In this document: positions 46,401 to 59,500 of the stretch, piece by piece | Position numbering within the stretch: position 1 is the first letter of the stretch | Layout: the number at the start of each line of letters is the position of its first letter | Assembly: GCF_010183535.1 (NCBI RefSeq) | Contig: NC_071332.1 | Location: forward strand, 9,920,001 to 9,984,000 | Reading direction: 5' to 3' | Length of the DNA stretch: 64,000 nt | From: Caenorhabditis remanei | Lineage: Eukaryota > Nematoda > Chromadorea > Rhabditida > Rhabditidae | The notes under the pieces: model-generated | Databases searched by the model: none | Told to the model about the DNA's origin: nothing | Seen by the model: only the letters and a program-made list of their open reading frames with translations | Position numbers and translations under genes: made by a program

Positions 46401-47831
46401 ACTATTCCACCACCCTCACAACCTCAACAAACGCATCATTCACCTGTTCAAATGCCTCTCTCTTCTCCCCGACCATCCGCTCTTCCTGCTCCCGGATTCT
46501 CTCGGCAAACTTCGACAGCATCAACACTTACAACTCAAGCTCCCCCTCCAGCACTCCCATCACCAAGGACGCCTTCCACGTCTGCATCATCGACTCCTCG
46601 AACATCTTCTCGGTTTGATCGGTCAAATGGAGGAAGTTCTGACTTCTTGCAGGAACTCGCAAAACTGAGAATGATGGCTGGTCTTCCAGCAGCTGGACCT
46701 ACAAGCAGTGAAGCTGAACAGAAAGCAATGATGATGGCTCATCAGAGACCAACTACGACGTTCAGAAGAAGTGAAGTGAGCTCATCCGCTCGAGCTCCGA
46801 CAGTTTCTTCGTCGCAAAAAACGATTGGTTTAGGTGAAAGGGGAGGATCAAGAGCCTCGTTTACTGGAAAAACAAAGGAGACGAATACCACTCCAACACC
46901 AAGGTAATCAATTTTATTATTTGAAAGATAGGTTGTTAACAAAAAATTTTCAGTCGTCGCAGTGAAAACCGACGATCTCTGACCGGAAACTCTTCTCCAC
47001 AGCTATCAAACTTGGCTCGTCCACCATTCCGAACTGGAGCTCCACGTGGTATTATGATTGGACAAAGTGAGCAACAACGAGAACAAGAGATGACAGCGTG
47101 GCTTCGGAGGAAAGATTATAATCCGATGAAGGCCGCTGCCGCCGGAAAGAAACCTTCTAACGAAGTTTCAAGGTAATTTACATTAAATTTTTTGTCTCCA
47201 ATCTCATTTCATCTTTCTTCAAGAGAACAACAATTTCAATCTCGTCGTTCGATGACCTTCCACAACACCGACGAAGTGACATCTCCATTTGGAAGAGCTG
47301 CTTCTGGAATGGTTCCGATACGCCCGCCTCCAAGAAATCGTTCTCAAGAACCACGAGATATCAATAATGAGAAGTACCGTTCAGTGCAGAAAGACCAAAG
47401 ACTAAAGCGTACAGTGGATATGTTATCTCAAAAGTGCAAAAAAAGTATAGAACTGATACGAATTCAAAATAAGGGATGTCTATCAGTTTCTGTCGAAGAT
47501 CTTCTGTCAGCAGCAGCTGAAGAGCCTCGTCCACGAGAAACATTAGATGAGCAACTCGATCGTCTATCAGATGCGTTTGATGCGGTTCAGAGATATTTGG
47601 AGCAGTACTCATTGGACGGTTATCACTCTCCAACTTCAGATGACCGATATTTTGACGATGACATGATGGAATCGAAATCCACTTTTTCAGGAGTCAGGTA
47701 AGAAATATAAAATCAGTTTCAATTCTCAACTTGAATAGATTCCCATTTTCAGCACTCATCAGGAACGCAACAATGTTCCATCTACAGAATCACTAACAAG
47801 CTCATATCGCAAAAAGATTCTTGATTCCTGA
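43465..47831 (+). CDS. Large low-complexity Pro/Ser/Gln-rich protein, function unknown
   Basis: Eleven exons (43465-43539, 43629-43728, 44689-44919, 44974-45426, 45483-45566, 45621-45712, 45760-45991, 46237-46903, 46954-47172, 47224-47697, 47753-47831) join in frame to 901 residues. The N-terminus is Pro/Tyr-rich (HVLVDPVTGQHYIVPQYYP), followed by a polyQ tract of seven. In the middle are blocks that may be functional: TAFTVNLGEEKEVSLQEAA and DFLQELAKLRMMAGLPAA. Towards the end come EMTAWLRRKDYNPMKAAAAG and a likely helical region (RTVDMLSQKCKKSIELIR; DEQLDRLSDAFDAVQRYLEQ). I do not recognise the family. Composition suggests a scaffold or cytoskeletal or RNA-granule protein, but that is only a guess. 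A 960-base second intron separates exons 2 and 3. Confidence 0.88.
44396..44416 (+). repeat. (AC)n microsatellite
   Basis: About ten AC units in the second intron of the low-complexity protein gene. Confidence 0.85.
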
Positions 47832-48157
47832 TTCGACCATTTATGAATGCATTTTTGTTATATACCTTTAAACATTTTCTACAACACCTTTGCACCCCCA
47901 GTTATTTCTCTATGAAACTCTGCCCCGAGCCCAATAAATTTCTATGTCCTCCCTCACCTGTAATAACATTTCTCAATCGAGTCATTTTTCTTCATTCTAG
48001 ACCGCAGCCTGAAACAAAAACAATCTATGTCGTCTGTTCACCCGAGTTTGCTCTGTTTTATTTGTACTATTACCACTTTCTTATTTTTCTATTTTCTTTA
48101 TACCACGGTTCCCTACTGGCACTTTTCTTTCATGGACCAATTACACTGAAACTGATA

Positions 48158-48163
48158 AATAAA
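48158..48163 (+). terminator. Poly(A) signal of the low-complexity protein gene
   Basis: AATAAA about 330 bases after the stop at 47831; the region 48170-48575 to the next start is promoter-like, with a CT-rich patch and no gene. Confidence 0.5.
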
Positions 48164-48575
48164 GTTGTGATATTTATGCACTAAACCCAAAATGTCCCTC
48201 TCGTCGTCTCGTAGTGCTCAAAAGAGCCGACTTGAAAACTCTTCCTTTTGTGGAAGAGACCTCTCTTTCATCCGAAAATGAGCCGCCTAATGAGTTGGTG
48301 GGTCCCTTGGGAACATTGTCCCTCTTTCTTCTTACCTTCTTCTTTTCTTCTTCTTCTTCGATGGCTCAATTGGGATATATAGTAGTCAGTGAGAGTAGAT
48401 TCTACTCATCTTTCCACGCTTCCTCCCATTTTTCTCTTTCTCTCTTTATCCATTCCATCATCGTCACTCTCCACGACGTCTTCTTCTTTCCACGTGTCGT
48501 GTGCTTTGTATTCTGTTCTTCTGATCCTGATTGCCACGTCAACGAACCATCATCGAAATCACGTCACGTGATAAC

Positions 48576-51106
48576 ATGTGCGGTGGAGCACTGTTGAGCT
48601 CTGGACTATGTCGGTTTTCAGAGCTCACACCCGGACAGTTCGGGCTCACAAAACAATTGGTAAGAAGGCTGAGAGATTCTGGAAGATAGGGGGAGACTGA
48701 AGATGCGATTTCAATTTTTTGTTGTTTGAAAATTTGAGATCTACGGAAAAAATGGATTCAGTGTGTGATTCAAGATTAAATATCACCTATCATACCAATC
48801 ACTCATTGACAGCTAACCAGAAGAAGGTCAATCTATCCTCCACTAATTCTAGGTGTTCCGACTTGCTCTCCCACATATCACTCTTCTAGTTGTTTCAATT
48901 TTATATGCAGTTTTTGGCGGTTGGATGTTAACATTAATCAAGTACAGTCAACAAACTACTCATCAAGCAATCATGTTTGATCAGTAAGTTAACATGAAAC
49001 ATTCAGTTAAAAATCATCTGATTCCAGAACACGACAGAGTTTTGCGAAGAAGTTGGCAGGAATAGGAGATAAAGAAGATTTTGAAACGATTGTTAATGAG
49101 TTAGTTGAGAAAACATACGAGTTTTATACAATGGAAGATGGACATAGATGGCAAGAAGCAGCAGTGAGTAATCAGAAGATTTCAACAAATTCATTCCTAT
49201 CATTTTCAGTTTAATTCAAATCCATTGACCAACTTCACATCGAATCTTTTTTTCGCTGCAACTACATTAACTTCAATAGGTAAGTGTTCATTTTGGAAAC
49301 TTAGATTGAACCTTCTCATCTATGAAATTTCAACTTTCCGATTCCTTCAGGATATGGAATTGATGCTCCGGAATCGCTTGTTGGTCGCGTATTCTGCCTA
49401 GTTTATCTGTTTTTTGGAATCCCACTCTACCTCATCACAATCGCAGATATGGCAAAGTTTTGCACAGAGTTGATGAATCGAACTTATACTGAAATCATCA
49501 AGTACAAATATAGAGTGAAACGACGATACAAAAGATGGAAATCTGGACGGATTCGAAGGTTTTTATCTTTCTTTTCTCCACATTTCAGTTTATCTTTTCA
49601 GAGAATCGATGAAAGTAGGTCAAGTGATCATTGCTGGTGGAGAAGACGAAGTAGCAGAATTTCTGTGGACTCACTTGGAACATGCACAATTTGTGGAAGT
49701 TCCGTTCCTTCTGGTAATCGGAATTCTTCTTCTTTATATTGGATTGAGTTCTTGGATCATTTCTTGGGTTGAGAACTGGAATATGACTGATGGATTCTAT
49801 TTTGTCATGATGAGTGTTCTCACCATTGGATTTGGAGGTAAAGTGTCTGTGACTTCATCTTAATCTAAATATTTAATGGCAGATCTGGTCCCTCGAAATG
49901 AGATCTTTGCCGTCCCGATTCTTTTCATCATTCTCGCTGGTCTGGTTCTCACCACCACTTGTGTTGACGTGGTTGGAGCATATTATATAGATAGGCTTCA
50001 CTTCTTTGGAAGGAGACTTGATGACGTGAGAACTCAAGATTCTCAATTTATTTTATTTTATTTTGAAATTTCAGGATCCCTTGTCATGGCTGAAAGAAGT
50101 ACAACAAAGAAGAATAGAAGCAATGAAAAAGGAGGCGATGAGAAAATTATTCGAGACTGTAACAGCACTTCATCACATTCGATTAACTGGTAAGTCGGAA
50201 AGAAACAACGAATTAGAGTATTTTCCATTGTCATATAAATTATTCAGAACATTTCAATAGTTAGTATTATCTAGAACACCTGAATTTTCAGCTTTCAAAC
50301 AACTAACCCAAAACTACGATGACCACCTTCGAAGTAAGGCTCCAGATCCACCAAGACATCTCGTTGCATCTCATGCCACTGCTGATTCAGTGATGCTTCG
50401 ATGGAGTGCTCCGATTTACGTGGATGAAGGAAAAAGATATTGGTACACGATAACGTACAAACCAAGAACACCTCAACGACGAAATAACGTAGTCGCAGTT
50501 GATTTTATAAACAAAGATCGTTACCTGGTAACTGGTCTGAAATCATTCACGCTATATGAGTTCAGTGTTTATGTCACTACAAGATATGGACAAAGTGTTC
50601 CTATCAAAGTACAAGAATATACAGGTGAATAGAGTTCAATGAAAGACTAAATTCAATTTTCAATTTCCAGAACCGTGCACTGTTCCACAATCAGTAAGAA
50701 TCGATGCGATCTCCGATGAGACGGCTACAATTTCATGGAGAGCTCCTAAAATGAACAATGGACCAGAATCATATATAATCCAGTTTGTACAAGAGCCTGC
50801 TCCACAGTTTGTGTATTGGAATAAGTATCGAGTTGGATCATCAACAAGGTTCACTCTGACAGATCTTCACGCGGATACAAGGTAAGGGTTTTTGTTTCTA
50901 AAACAGTTTGATACTTGAATAATTCCAGATACATAATCTGTGTGACTGCTGAGCACAATCATGGACTGGCTGCCATGTCAAAATCAATGAGATTCCGAAC
51001 GAAGAAATGGTGGGGAGATGAGGATAGTACATGTCTTCGAATACCAGGAACAAGTCATCGACTATCGATTGCATCGGCTATCAGCACACTCACAGCTTTG
51101 CGGTAA
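48576..51106 (+). CDS. Two-pore-domain potassium channel (TWK) with two C-terminal FN3-like modules
   Basis: Eleven exons (48576-48659, 48853-48983, 49028-49163, 49210-49279, 49351-49558, 49602-49837, 49883-50025, 50075-50189, 50292-50624, 50671-50881, 50929-51106) join in frame to 614 residues. Span 1 is [18 protein letters not shown]. The first pore is [12 protein letters not shown], with the filter Gly-Tyr-Gly; its codons span an intron. Span 2 follows ([20 protein letters not shown]), then span 3, and a second pore [12 protein letters not shown] and span 4. The C-terminal half holds two fibronectin type III-like modules ([40 protein letters not shown]). The channel should carry background K+ current in neurons or muscle. 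FN3 modules are unusual in K2P channels, and a cytoplasmic location is implied by topology. I do not know which twk gene this is. Confidence 0.92.
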
Positions 51107-51460
51107 CCTTTTGTTATCAGTGGGTTTATATATAATTTCACATGCTTATACTCTCTATTTTTATCTCTTTTCTAGTTTTCAAATTTTATGTGTACTGGAA
51201 AAAAGATTACTGTGATGATGTTAAGACAAGTCTCAGGATACTAAAAAAACGGAAAGTTTTAATTTGATTACTTTCACTTCTTTTAATTCTGAAGATCACA
51301 GTATCATTTTCTTTTTCCTAAGGTGCTTCACTGCCATTTTTCCTAAAATCTTCAATTGATTCCGGGCACCAAATCTCATTTTCTTTCTCGATTTACTTTC
51401 CTTCATAATTTATTGCGGGTTGGTTTGCAATCATCAACTTTTATTATTATATTTTCATCT

Positions 51461-51466
51461 AATAAA
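51461..51466 (+). terminator. Poly(A) signal of the potassium channel gene
   Basis: AATAAA about 355 bases after the stop at 51106. The 51470-51976 remainder holds no gene. Confidence 0.45.
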
Positions 51467-51976
51467 AAATGAAATTGATGTTTTATTCAAACAAAAGAAA
51501 GTAGAAAATGACTAGGGGATAGTTGTTATGACATAAGAATCGGTGTGGTAGAGCGGGGTTAGAAATCTGTTTTTTTATAAATATTAATTGTTAAAATGTG
51601 ATATATGAACCTATTTTTGGGATTTTTGCACGGAGAAGAACGTTTTGAATTGAGCAATTAGAAGTATTTAGAGAAGGAATTCCTCTCTAAAAGAACCATT
51701 TTTGAGGAGAAAAGAACGAAAGAATTTGCGGGTTTTTTTACTGTCAATGGACTTTTTGATTTTCTTTTTTTTGTGAGGAAAGAGAAAGATTATACGCAGT
51801 TTTCAATGAGAAAAAAAGGCACGTCGGTGATATTACTGAAAAAAAGAAATGTATTATGTATGATGGATATTTGAAAGAAAACAAAACAAAACAGACTGAG
51901 TTTGGTCACTACGAATCGACAAAAATGATTATAGTTTTGGTTTTTGAGGTTTTTCGAAAGAGGAAGCAAGAGGAGG

Positions 51977-54225
51977 TTACACTCGGAGAATTTCAAGTTT
52001 GTTATCTGAACAAATTGATATCCAATCAGGGAATGAAGACGACCAATGGATTTGGTTGACCTTAAATATTCAAATCAGTTTCGAACCAAAAAAGAGCATC
52101 AGAGCATGTTCTTTTGGTAGTTTTTTTTCTGATTTGTATAAATCCTCACCTCAGCTTGCGCCCTATACGCCAGAATTGGATCATTAATCGGCTTCGGCAT
52201 CTCATGAACATCCCAAATCAGAGCTTGGAAATCATCTCCAGCCGTACAAATATGTGACCCAGAATGTGGAGCCCACGAGAGGCCATTTATCGTTGCTTCG
52301 TGATTCCGTAACCGAGCAACTGGAGTACAAGGTAGTCGAAGGTCGAGGATTAGTACCTAGAAAACAGAAATTGATTTATATTCAATTGACCAAGTCGTAC
52401 CTCTTTACTATCCTGACCAAACGTGGCAATATAGTTGTGATCATTCCTATTCCACGCCAATCTAAGAAGTGGTTGTCTCTGTGGATCTTCATACATTATC
52501 GTCGAATGTTCGAGTCTACGTAAATCAAAAAGACGTAGAGATCCATCAGCACCAACGGAAGCAAAAATTTGAGAGGATCCTCGAGAGAACGAGATATCAA
52601 ACACTTCTTTGTCATGAGCAATCAGTTGTGTTCTTACTGTGCCGTCAATAGCTGCAGTGGGGCGAGTGGTTCCAATCGCTTGACCGGTCTGAAAATAAAA
52701 TATTGCCATCTGTAATAAATTTTAAAGCCAACCTCAAGCTGCCACACTGTACATGTCGTATCAATACTGCTAGTTCCAATCAGATTCATATCGAGCTCAT
52801 TCCAATCAAAACTTGTCAATGGAGCACAGTATTCAGCAGTTCGATTTGTGTTCAGGAGAGATTCGATTCGAGCGTTGTTGTCTGTACCAATCTGCACAAA
52901 ATAAATTGAGAAATAGTCTCAATATAAACAAAACTCACCCTCCACAACCGTAAATAGTCACCACTGGTAGCCAACAAATCAGGAAATGTTCCTTTTTGAT
53001 CAGGAATCCACATTATTTTTGTAGCTGGATAGGGATGATCGAACGTACTTCGATGCACCAATTCTCCAGCATCTTCATCCAATTGCACAATATGAATTTT
53101 ATTCGAGTACTCTTCAATAAAACTTGAAACTGCCAGTCGAAACTTCCTTGACGGATCTGTTGCAGCACTCCAACCATGTGAAAATAATGTGAATGGAGCA
53201 TTGTACGCGTAGATTTCTTTCCTCCGTGGATCTCCTCGTACACTGCTTCTCCGGGGATCTGATGTACTATTTCCAAAGTTCTGAAAATGTGGTAATCGAC
53301 GCGATCACTCAAATTATCTACTCACATCATAAATATCAATTGGCTGCTGCACTGAATGCATCGTCGATGTGGAAGCTCCCAAATCAGACTGCATCGGCCT
53401 ATACTGTTGAGGTTGAGGGGGTTGCATTGGGATTTGAGGAGGAGGTTGCCTTGATGAAGCTGCTACAGATGAAGATGACGTGGAACCGTAGAGTTCAGGA
53501 GGCAGTTGATTGAATGGATCCATCCCTCGAACCGCGGACGGTGGAATATTCGAAATGTTAGGATGGCCCATATTGTTGTGGACAGAGGTTGATGATGGAT
53601 TCGTATAAGTTGGATAATTATGAGGGTGGTGATGGTGCATCAGATGGGAAGCAGAAGAGGAGGAAGATGCTTGAGATTGGTCAAGCATTCGAGGTGTCTG
53701 GAACACACGATTCATTATCAGTTATCCGGAAAAGTTATAATATAGAAAAAAAAGTTTCCTTCTATAAAATGATCAAAAAAACTTAATTTTATATCAAATA
53801 AAGTTGAACAGACATTTCCATAACTCACCATAGTGTACGGTTCAAATGACATTCACGTGGTTTCATTTGAGTTAGTCACGAGAAATGATCGATTGGTCAA
53901 TAAGGTAGGCAGTTTCTTAGATTTCGAAACATTTAACGTCATAAAAACAAAACGAATTCCCTTAACAAACGCTTTTCTACAAGCATTGTTTGGATCCAGT
54001 ATCAATTTTCGTTCAGGTTTTAAGAATGAAGCACATTATGCATATTCTCTCAACTTTCTTTTTTTCATAAACAAATGCTCACAATAACAGACTGCGACGT
54101 CGATGACGTGGCAGATGCTGCAGGTACAGGCGGAGCTCTCGGAACAAACCGAAAGTCGTCGGCGGTCTGCAGCTGAGACGACCGCTGCTGCTTCGCGTTC
54201 GGCTGCTGTGGAGGAAGAATTTTCT
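51977..54225 (-). CDS. swan-2: WD40 protein of the DCAF7/SWAN family with a Q/S/P-rich N-terminus
   Basis: Exons 53697-53326, 53280-52939, 52892-52731, 52688-52401, 52356-52150 and 52060-51977 join in frame. WD40 signatures include [38 protein letters not shown] and the C-terminal LEILRV that closes DCAF7 proteins. It parallels the gene at 54634 along its length, but has an N-terminal extension rich in Ser, Gln, Pro and His ([15 protein letters not shown]). The start is not settled. An exon at about 54225-54088 ([18 protein letters not shown]) joins in phase to 53697 but contains no start codon; alternatively an ATG at 53831 is the last codon of a short exon. DCAF7 relatives are scaffolds that bind kinases and actin regulators. 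C. elegans has swan-1 and swan-2; the symbol is assigned by this pairing. Confidence 0.82.
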
Positions 54226-54633
54226 CTGAAAATTATGATTGTTTAGAATCAAATTTTTCTTCACACAGTCGAAAAAACATTTCGAAACTACAGTAAGATA
54301 TTCTACGGGATGCTTGATCAACCGGATGAATAAAATGTTGAAAATCAGATTTGAAAAATACAATTTTTTGGTAGTTGGAATGAATTATAAAATTATATTC
54401 GGTGTTAGTTACCATATCACATAAAACACAATATATCAAGTTAAACGTTGAAAAAGAAACATAAAATTGGGGCGAGAAAAGAGAAAGAGATCGAAAATCT
54501 AGACTTTGGAATCATTTCAAAAGGATACGTTCACAACAAGAATGTGGCAAAAGTGTAGATAATTTAGAAATAGATAACAAAAGAAACGCCGATAATATGA
54601 GAGAAAAATTGGTGTCAAGATGGCCATGGAAAG

Positions 54634-56595
54634 TTAAACGCGGAGAATTTCGAGAGTCTTGTTGAAGCAAATTGCGATCCAATTGCTGTGAACTGGTCCC
54701 CAGTGGATTTGATTGACCTGAAAGAATTCAGAAGTTACTTTTTGAAAATAAATGTTTATTTAAAACAAGATAGTGGGCTCTTAGTCAAAAACAGAAAAGT
54801 CAAATGAAGTGGAGCTCCACCTTTCAGAATCAGCTGTTTAGTTTATATTCATAAACAAGAACATCAGAAGAAATGGAAGAACGGAAATTGTATACAAAGC
54901 TGATTTTTTTCACTAATGACTTTTATCCTGCCACAGTTTCAGAATATCGAATTCTTTAGAATCTAATATGTGTTATATATCAATTTCTGATTGAAAATCT
55001 AGAGTACAACTAATTGAACACCAGTGTTGCTTCTTGTTCCCTGTTTACAGGTTTTCTAATCATCCTATTTCTACTTTATATTTTAAGCTATATCTTGTCT
55101 ATAACTATTATTACAGATTTGATTAATATTTTCGGAGACAAATACTCACCTCTCCTCCAGCGGAATAAGCCAAAATCGGATCTTCCACTGGTCTCGGCGC
55201 GTGCTGAAGATCCCAAATCAAAGCTTGCGAATCGTCTCCGGCAGTGCAAATGTGATGTGGGCTATGCGGAGCCCACGCGATACCGTTGACCGGTCCATTA
55301 TGATTACGGAGACGACAGAGGATGCTGCATGGCATACGAATATCCAGAATCTGGACTTCTTGACTGTTTTCAGCGAACAGAGCCAGAAAATAGTGCTCTT
55401 GTTTGTTCCAAGAGAGTCGTTGAAGTTTCTCTTTTCCTGGATCTTCATAGACAATCGTTGAGTGATTCAGATGACGAAGATCGAACATTCGGGCACTTCC
55501 ATCGGCTCCTAAAAGCATGAGAATGGGAAATCAGGTAAATGAGAAACGGTCTGTCAGAACGGAAAAATGCTTACCGACGGTTGCAAAGTGATCCCTTCCT
55601 CCGTTGATTTTTGAGAATTCTATGTCGTGAACTGGTCTGTCATGGGCAATCAATTGAGTCTTTACAGTGAATGGGGCAGTTGGTCTAGTAGCTCCGATAG
55701 CGGCCCCAACCTGAAAGAATAAGAAAAGTTGGATGTTTTAACTTGAATAGATTTTCTGATAGTAATATAATGAGTTTTGATTCAAAAGTAGTTTTACCCT
55801 TTGTCTTTTTTATGAACCACAATAAAATAAACTATCTTCTATCAAAAAATAATACATACCTCGATATCATAAATGGTGCAAGTTGTATCAACACTTGCAA
55901 CTCCAATGTATCTTGGTTCCACTTCGTTCCAATCAAAACTTGTTAGTGCAGATCCATATTGAGCATTCTGAAAAATTATAAGTTTATCAGATTGTTTCTT
56001 CAATTATTCTTACAGTCAAGTTGTGCATAACGGTATCTGCTTGAGCTTTTCCATCAACGATTCTCCAGAGACGAAGGCAATCCGAAGTGGTTGCCAGAAG
56101 ATCTGGATAGGCGTTTTCGAGATCAGGAATAAATCCAACCGCGTTTGCTGGGAATTCCATTGGGAAGCTGGTAGTTTCAACAAGCTCTCCAGTGTCATCT
56201 TTCAGTTGGACAATGGAAACCTAGAAAAGTTCAAACTTTGTCTTGAAGGATTTTTTTAAACAGTTTGAAATTTTGTAAAACTAAATTTCTATGAAAATTC
56301 TCAAATTGTTTCTTATTGTTCATCGAAATTTATAAAAACTTACTTTGTTTGCAGCTCTTGGATTGGCACCGACATCAGTGATTGTTCCGACTGCCAGACG
56401 GAATTTGATATCGTTTTTGTTACTCCATGCAGACGCATAAAGTGGTTGCTCCGAATTGAAGCGATAGATTTCACATCTTCTATCTCTCGCTCCAATTACG
56501 ATATCATTTCCACGTCCAAGACCACCCAATGGAGGTGGTGCAAGTACTGGAGGAACTTGAGCATCTCCATTGACAACATGACCGTTTGTTGACAT
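54634..56595 (-). CDS. swan-1: WD40 scaffold protein, DCAF7/SWAN-1 family
   Basis: Exons 56595-56344, 56220-56014, 55967-55860, 55710-55575, 55508-55150 and 54717-54634 join in frame to 381 residues, the expected DCAF7 length. Features are [20 protein letters not shown] near the start, repeated blades ([57 protein letters not shown]) and the ending [10 protein letters not shown]. The last intron (55149-54718) is the longest. In C. elegans SWAN-1 binds WAVE and Rac-pathway proteins (family knowledge). It lies upstream of swan-2 on the same strand, about 400 bases from it, so the pair is a tandem duplication and could be co-transcribed. Confidence 0.9.
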
Positions 56596-59500
56596 TGTTC
56601 GCCGTTACACAAGTTCTGAAAGTAGAAGTTTCAGTCAAAGTTTAATACATTTCAAAATAAAAAATAATCCGTAAAAATGAGAAAAAGAAGAAAAAAGTAA
56701 GAGAGAGTCGTTTTCAATTCGGATTCAACAGATAGGTTCCAGGGAAGAGGAGACGAGAGAGAATCTAAAAAAAGGAGACGCAGATATCAGAAGAACACGA
56801 AAAACGGAGAGAAAAGTAGATAGGGACAGAGGAGCGAAGAGCGGGAGACAGAACGCACTTTGTTACACTAAATTGAAAACGAATGGAATGGAGGTGGTGG
56901 TAGAAATAAGAAGAAAGAAGAAGAAAGAGGAGATGAAGATGAAAAAGAAGAAGAAGAAGAGCACAAATGAGACAGGTGAAGAAGTTGAAAAGAGGATGGG
57001 ATAGATTTGAAACGAGTATATTGCATTGGTCAAGAAACCATTTCAATTAATGGTCAGTTTCATATCAGAGGTTATATGGGAGAAAGTGAGACTGTTATCT
57101 GGATGGACCGTTAGGAAACTCTCTTCATTTGAATATCTGCGTAACCTTTTTATAATTTTCTTCTTTTTAAGATCAGCAAGTACTAAGGAGTATAAATTAT
57201 TAGAAAGTTATTATTAAATTGTTTATCCAAGATGTTACCGGCCCTGAGCTATGAAAAAGATCTAGGCCACGTCATTTTGGCATACTTCTGACTAGAAAAT
57301 AAGAGTTTAAAGCCATTATAACTTCGAAAGTTATGAATTATTACAGGATGTTTTCAATTCAAAATAAGTTAAGTTTGCAGTAAGAGAGAAAAGATGAGGA
57401 GTTTTAAATTAAAACTTAGAATATAACTTTAAAAATATCTCATTCAAGAATTTCAAACGGTCATTTCTCTAATCATGTTCTTCGATTATGATAGTTTGTG
57501 GAAGACTGGTGTGTTTTTTTTCACTTTTATGTTTATATTTCGCTGAAGTTATTCAATTCTATCAGAATTCGAAGCATGTGAGGTTATCGAAGTAATGATC
57601 AACAAAAGAAATTGAAGAGTGTTCACTTATGAACAACAATGGAATTAAGGAATTAAGCAAATTTAGAGAGCATCTCTTTTTCTCTAATTCTCTCTACATT
57701 ACTAAGTTGCAAAAAGACAATTGTAACTAATCGATAGTATGCAAATAGTGTAAACTGTGCTGTGTTCGTCCGATGGGGCACCGGCTGCACCGAAGACGAA
57801 ATAGTGTTACCAAAGTAAGAGACCGTTCAGAGAATTGGAGAAACGAGGGAGACCATTGCGCGTGTGTTGTATGTGAGTGAAATGAAAAAGAGACGAAAAG
57901 GACCGCAAGACTTTCTCTATTCTCTCTTCGGGCCGTCTGTCTCTTTCTGCGGAAAAATAAGAAGAAGAGAGTGAGAGAAGTAGAGAATAAGCAATACGCG
58001 TCCGCTTGTGAATATAATGACCCAAGCAAAGGTTAATATGAAAGAGAACTACTACTTATTTATCTTTTTTCCTCTTCTAAAGTTCATATGAACTTTCAAA
58101 TGAGCAGAAATCTTCAAAATAATCAAAACAGATCATATAGTTCAAAGAAAAAAGAAATTGTAAACCAGAAGAAGACTCTCGGAGAAACTTGAGGAGTTAG
58201 TTCGAGTGAACATTCATTCAATAAGAAAGTTTTATTGAAACTTCAAATAACAAGTAGAGCAATAAAGAACAAAGCTTACTCGATTAAGTTCGAATAATAT
58301 TATTCCGGATATCATCAAAACAATCGTCCAGACTTCGTGACCAGAAAAGTATTATTATTAGAAACAAAGCATACTTTTAGAAAAAGGTTCTTTTAATTTC
58401 ACTCAACTCGAGACTCACTTTGTTTTCATCGAAATTCCAGTCAGACCGACAGTTTGCGTGGGAATCAAAGCGATACTTAACTGATAAAAAAATTTTTAAG
58501 TGAAGATTTATCTTCTGTTTGTTTTCAGGGTGGTAATAGAAGAAAAGTGGGAGAAATAAAAGTTTGCACTCGGCAACTTACAAGTACTATTGTGACTCGA
58601 CACTCTTTTTTCACTGAAAACGTTTCAATGAACAGTTTCAACGAAGAAGAAACATGTTGTGTTCAAAAAGCGAAACAATTGAAAAACGAGGTTGGAGGCA
58701 TTGAAAGTGATTTAGGTATCTTGTTTTGCAGGAATCGCATTGTATGCAAAGATGAATGTGACTTCGAAAGTAGAAAGATGGAAATCTTTGAGGACGAGGA
58801 AGGTCGTTTCATAAACTAGATGTATTGTAGTTTTAGATTTATTTTGGAATGTTTCATTTCCAAGAGTTACGATAGTCTAAAGTTAATTGAAAAATTTCGA
58901 TAATATTTCAGGAAAGAAACGCGCAGAATGTCAATTTAGAATACAAATAATATCTATGACGCTTACAGAGAAACGTGATGAATCATCTTTTACAATTTCC
59001 TGGATGTTAATTTACCGTTGTTCAATGTAACTTTTAATGTTCAAAAATCAACTTAAAAATATATTTAACGACGAAATAAGTTTTCCTCAATAAAATTTGA
59101 CTGATTTTTACAGATTTCTAGTTTTTCAGAAGCATGAATTTGTTTCAGCACGACAACACCTGTGATTTTCTGATTCAAATAGATAAAACCGTTTAATTCG
59201 CTATTGAACATCTCAGACCGCACCGGAATTTGCACTGACAATTTATTTGAATTCAAGTTTCGTGACCCCTTTCTTTCATAGAATTTTCAAATCTCACCAA
59301 CTCGACGAACTTCCGGAACGCTCCTCTCTCATCATTTCAATCACTTGACACCCTCTTTCAATTCACTAAAGTCTCAAGTGGTCAACCGCCAATGGTATCA
59401 AAGCGATCCTAACGAGCCATCCCGTATATCGATGGTCCCTCTCACAATTAGGCTTACCCCATGATAATTGGAGGAGAGATTATTGCAGATTGAGAGACGA

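Noticed and set aside
46054..46668. 204-codon plus-strand frame
   Set aside because: Starts in an intron and reads the 46237-46903 exon out of phase.
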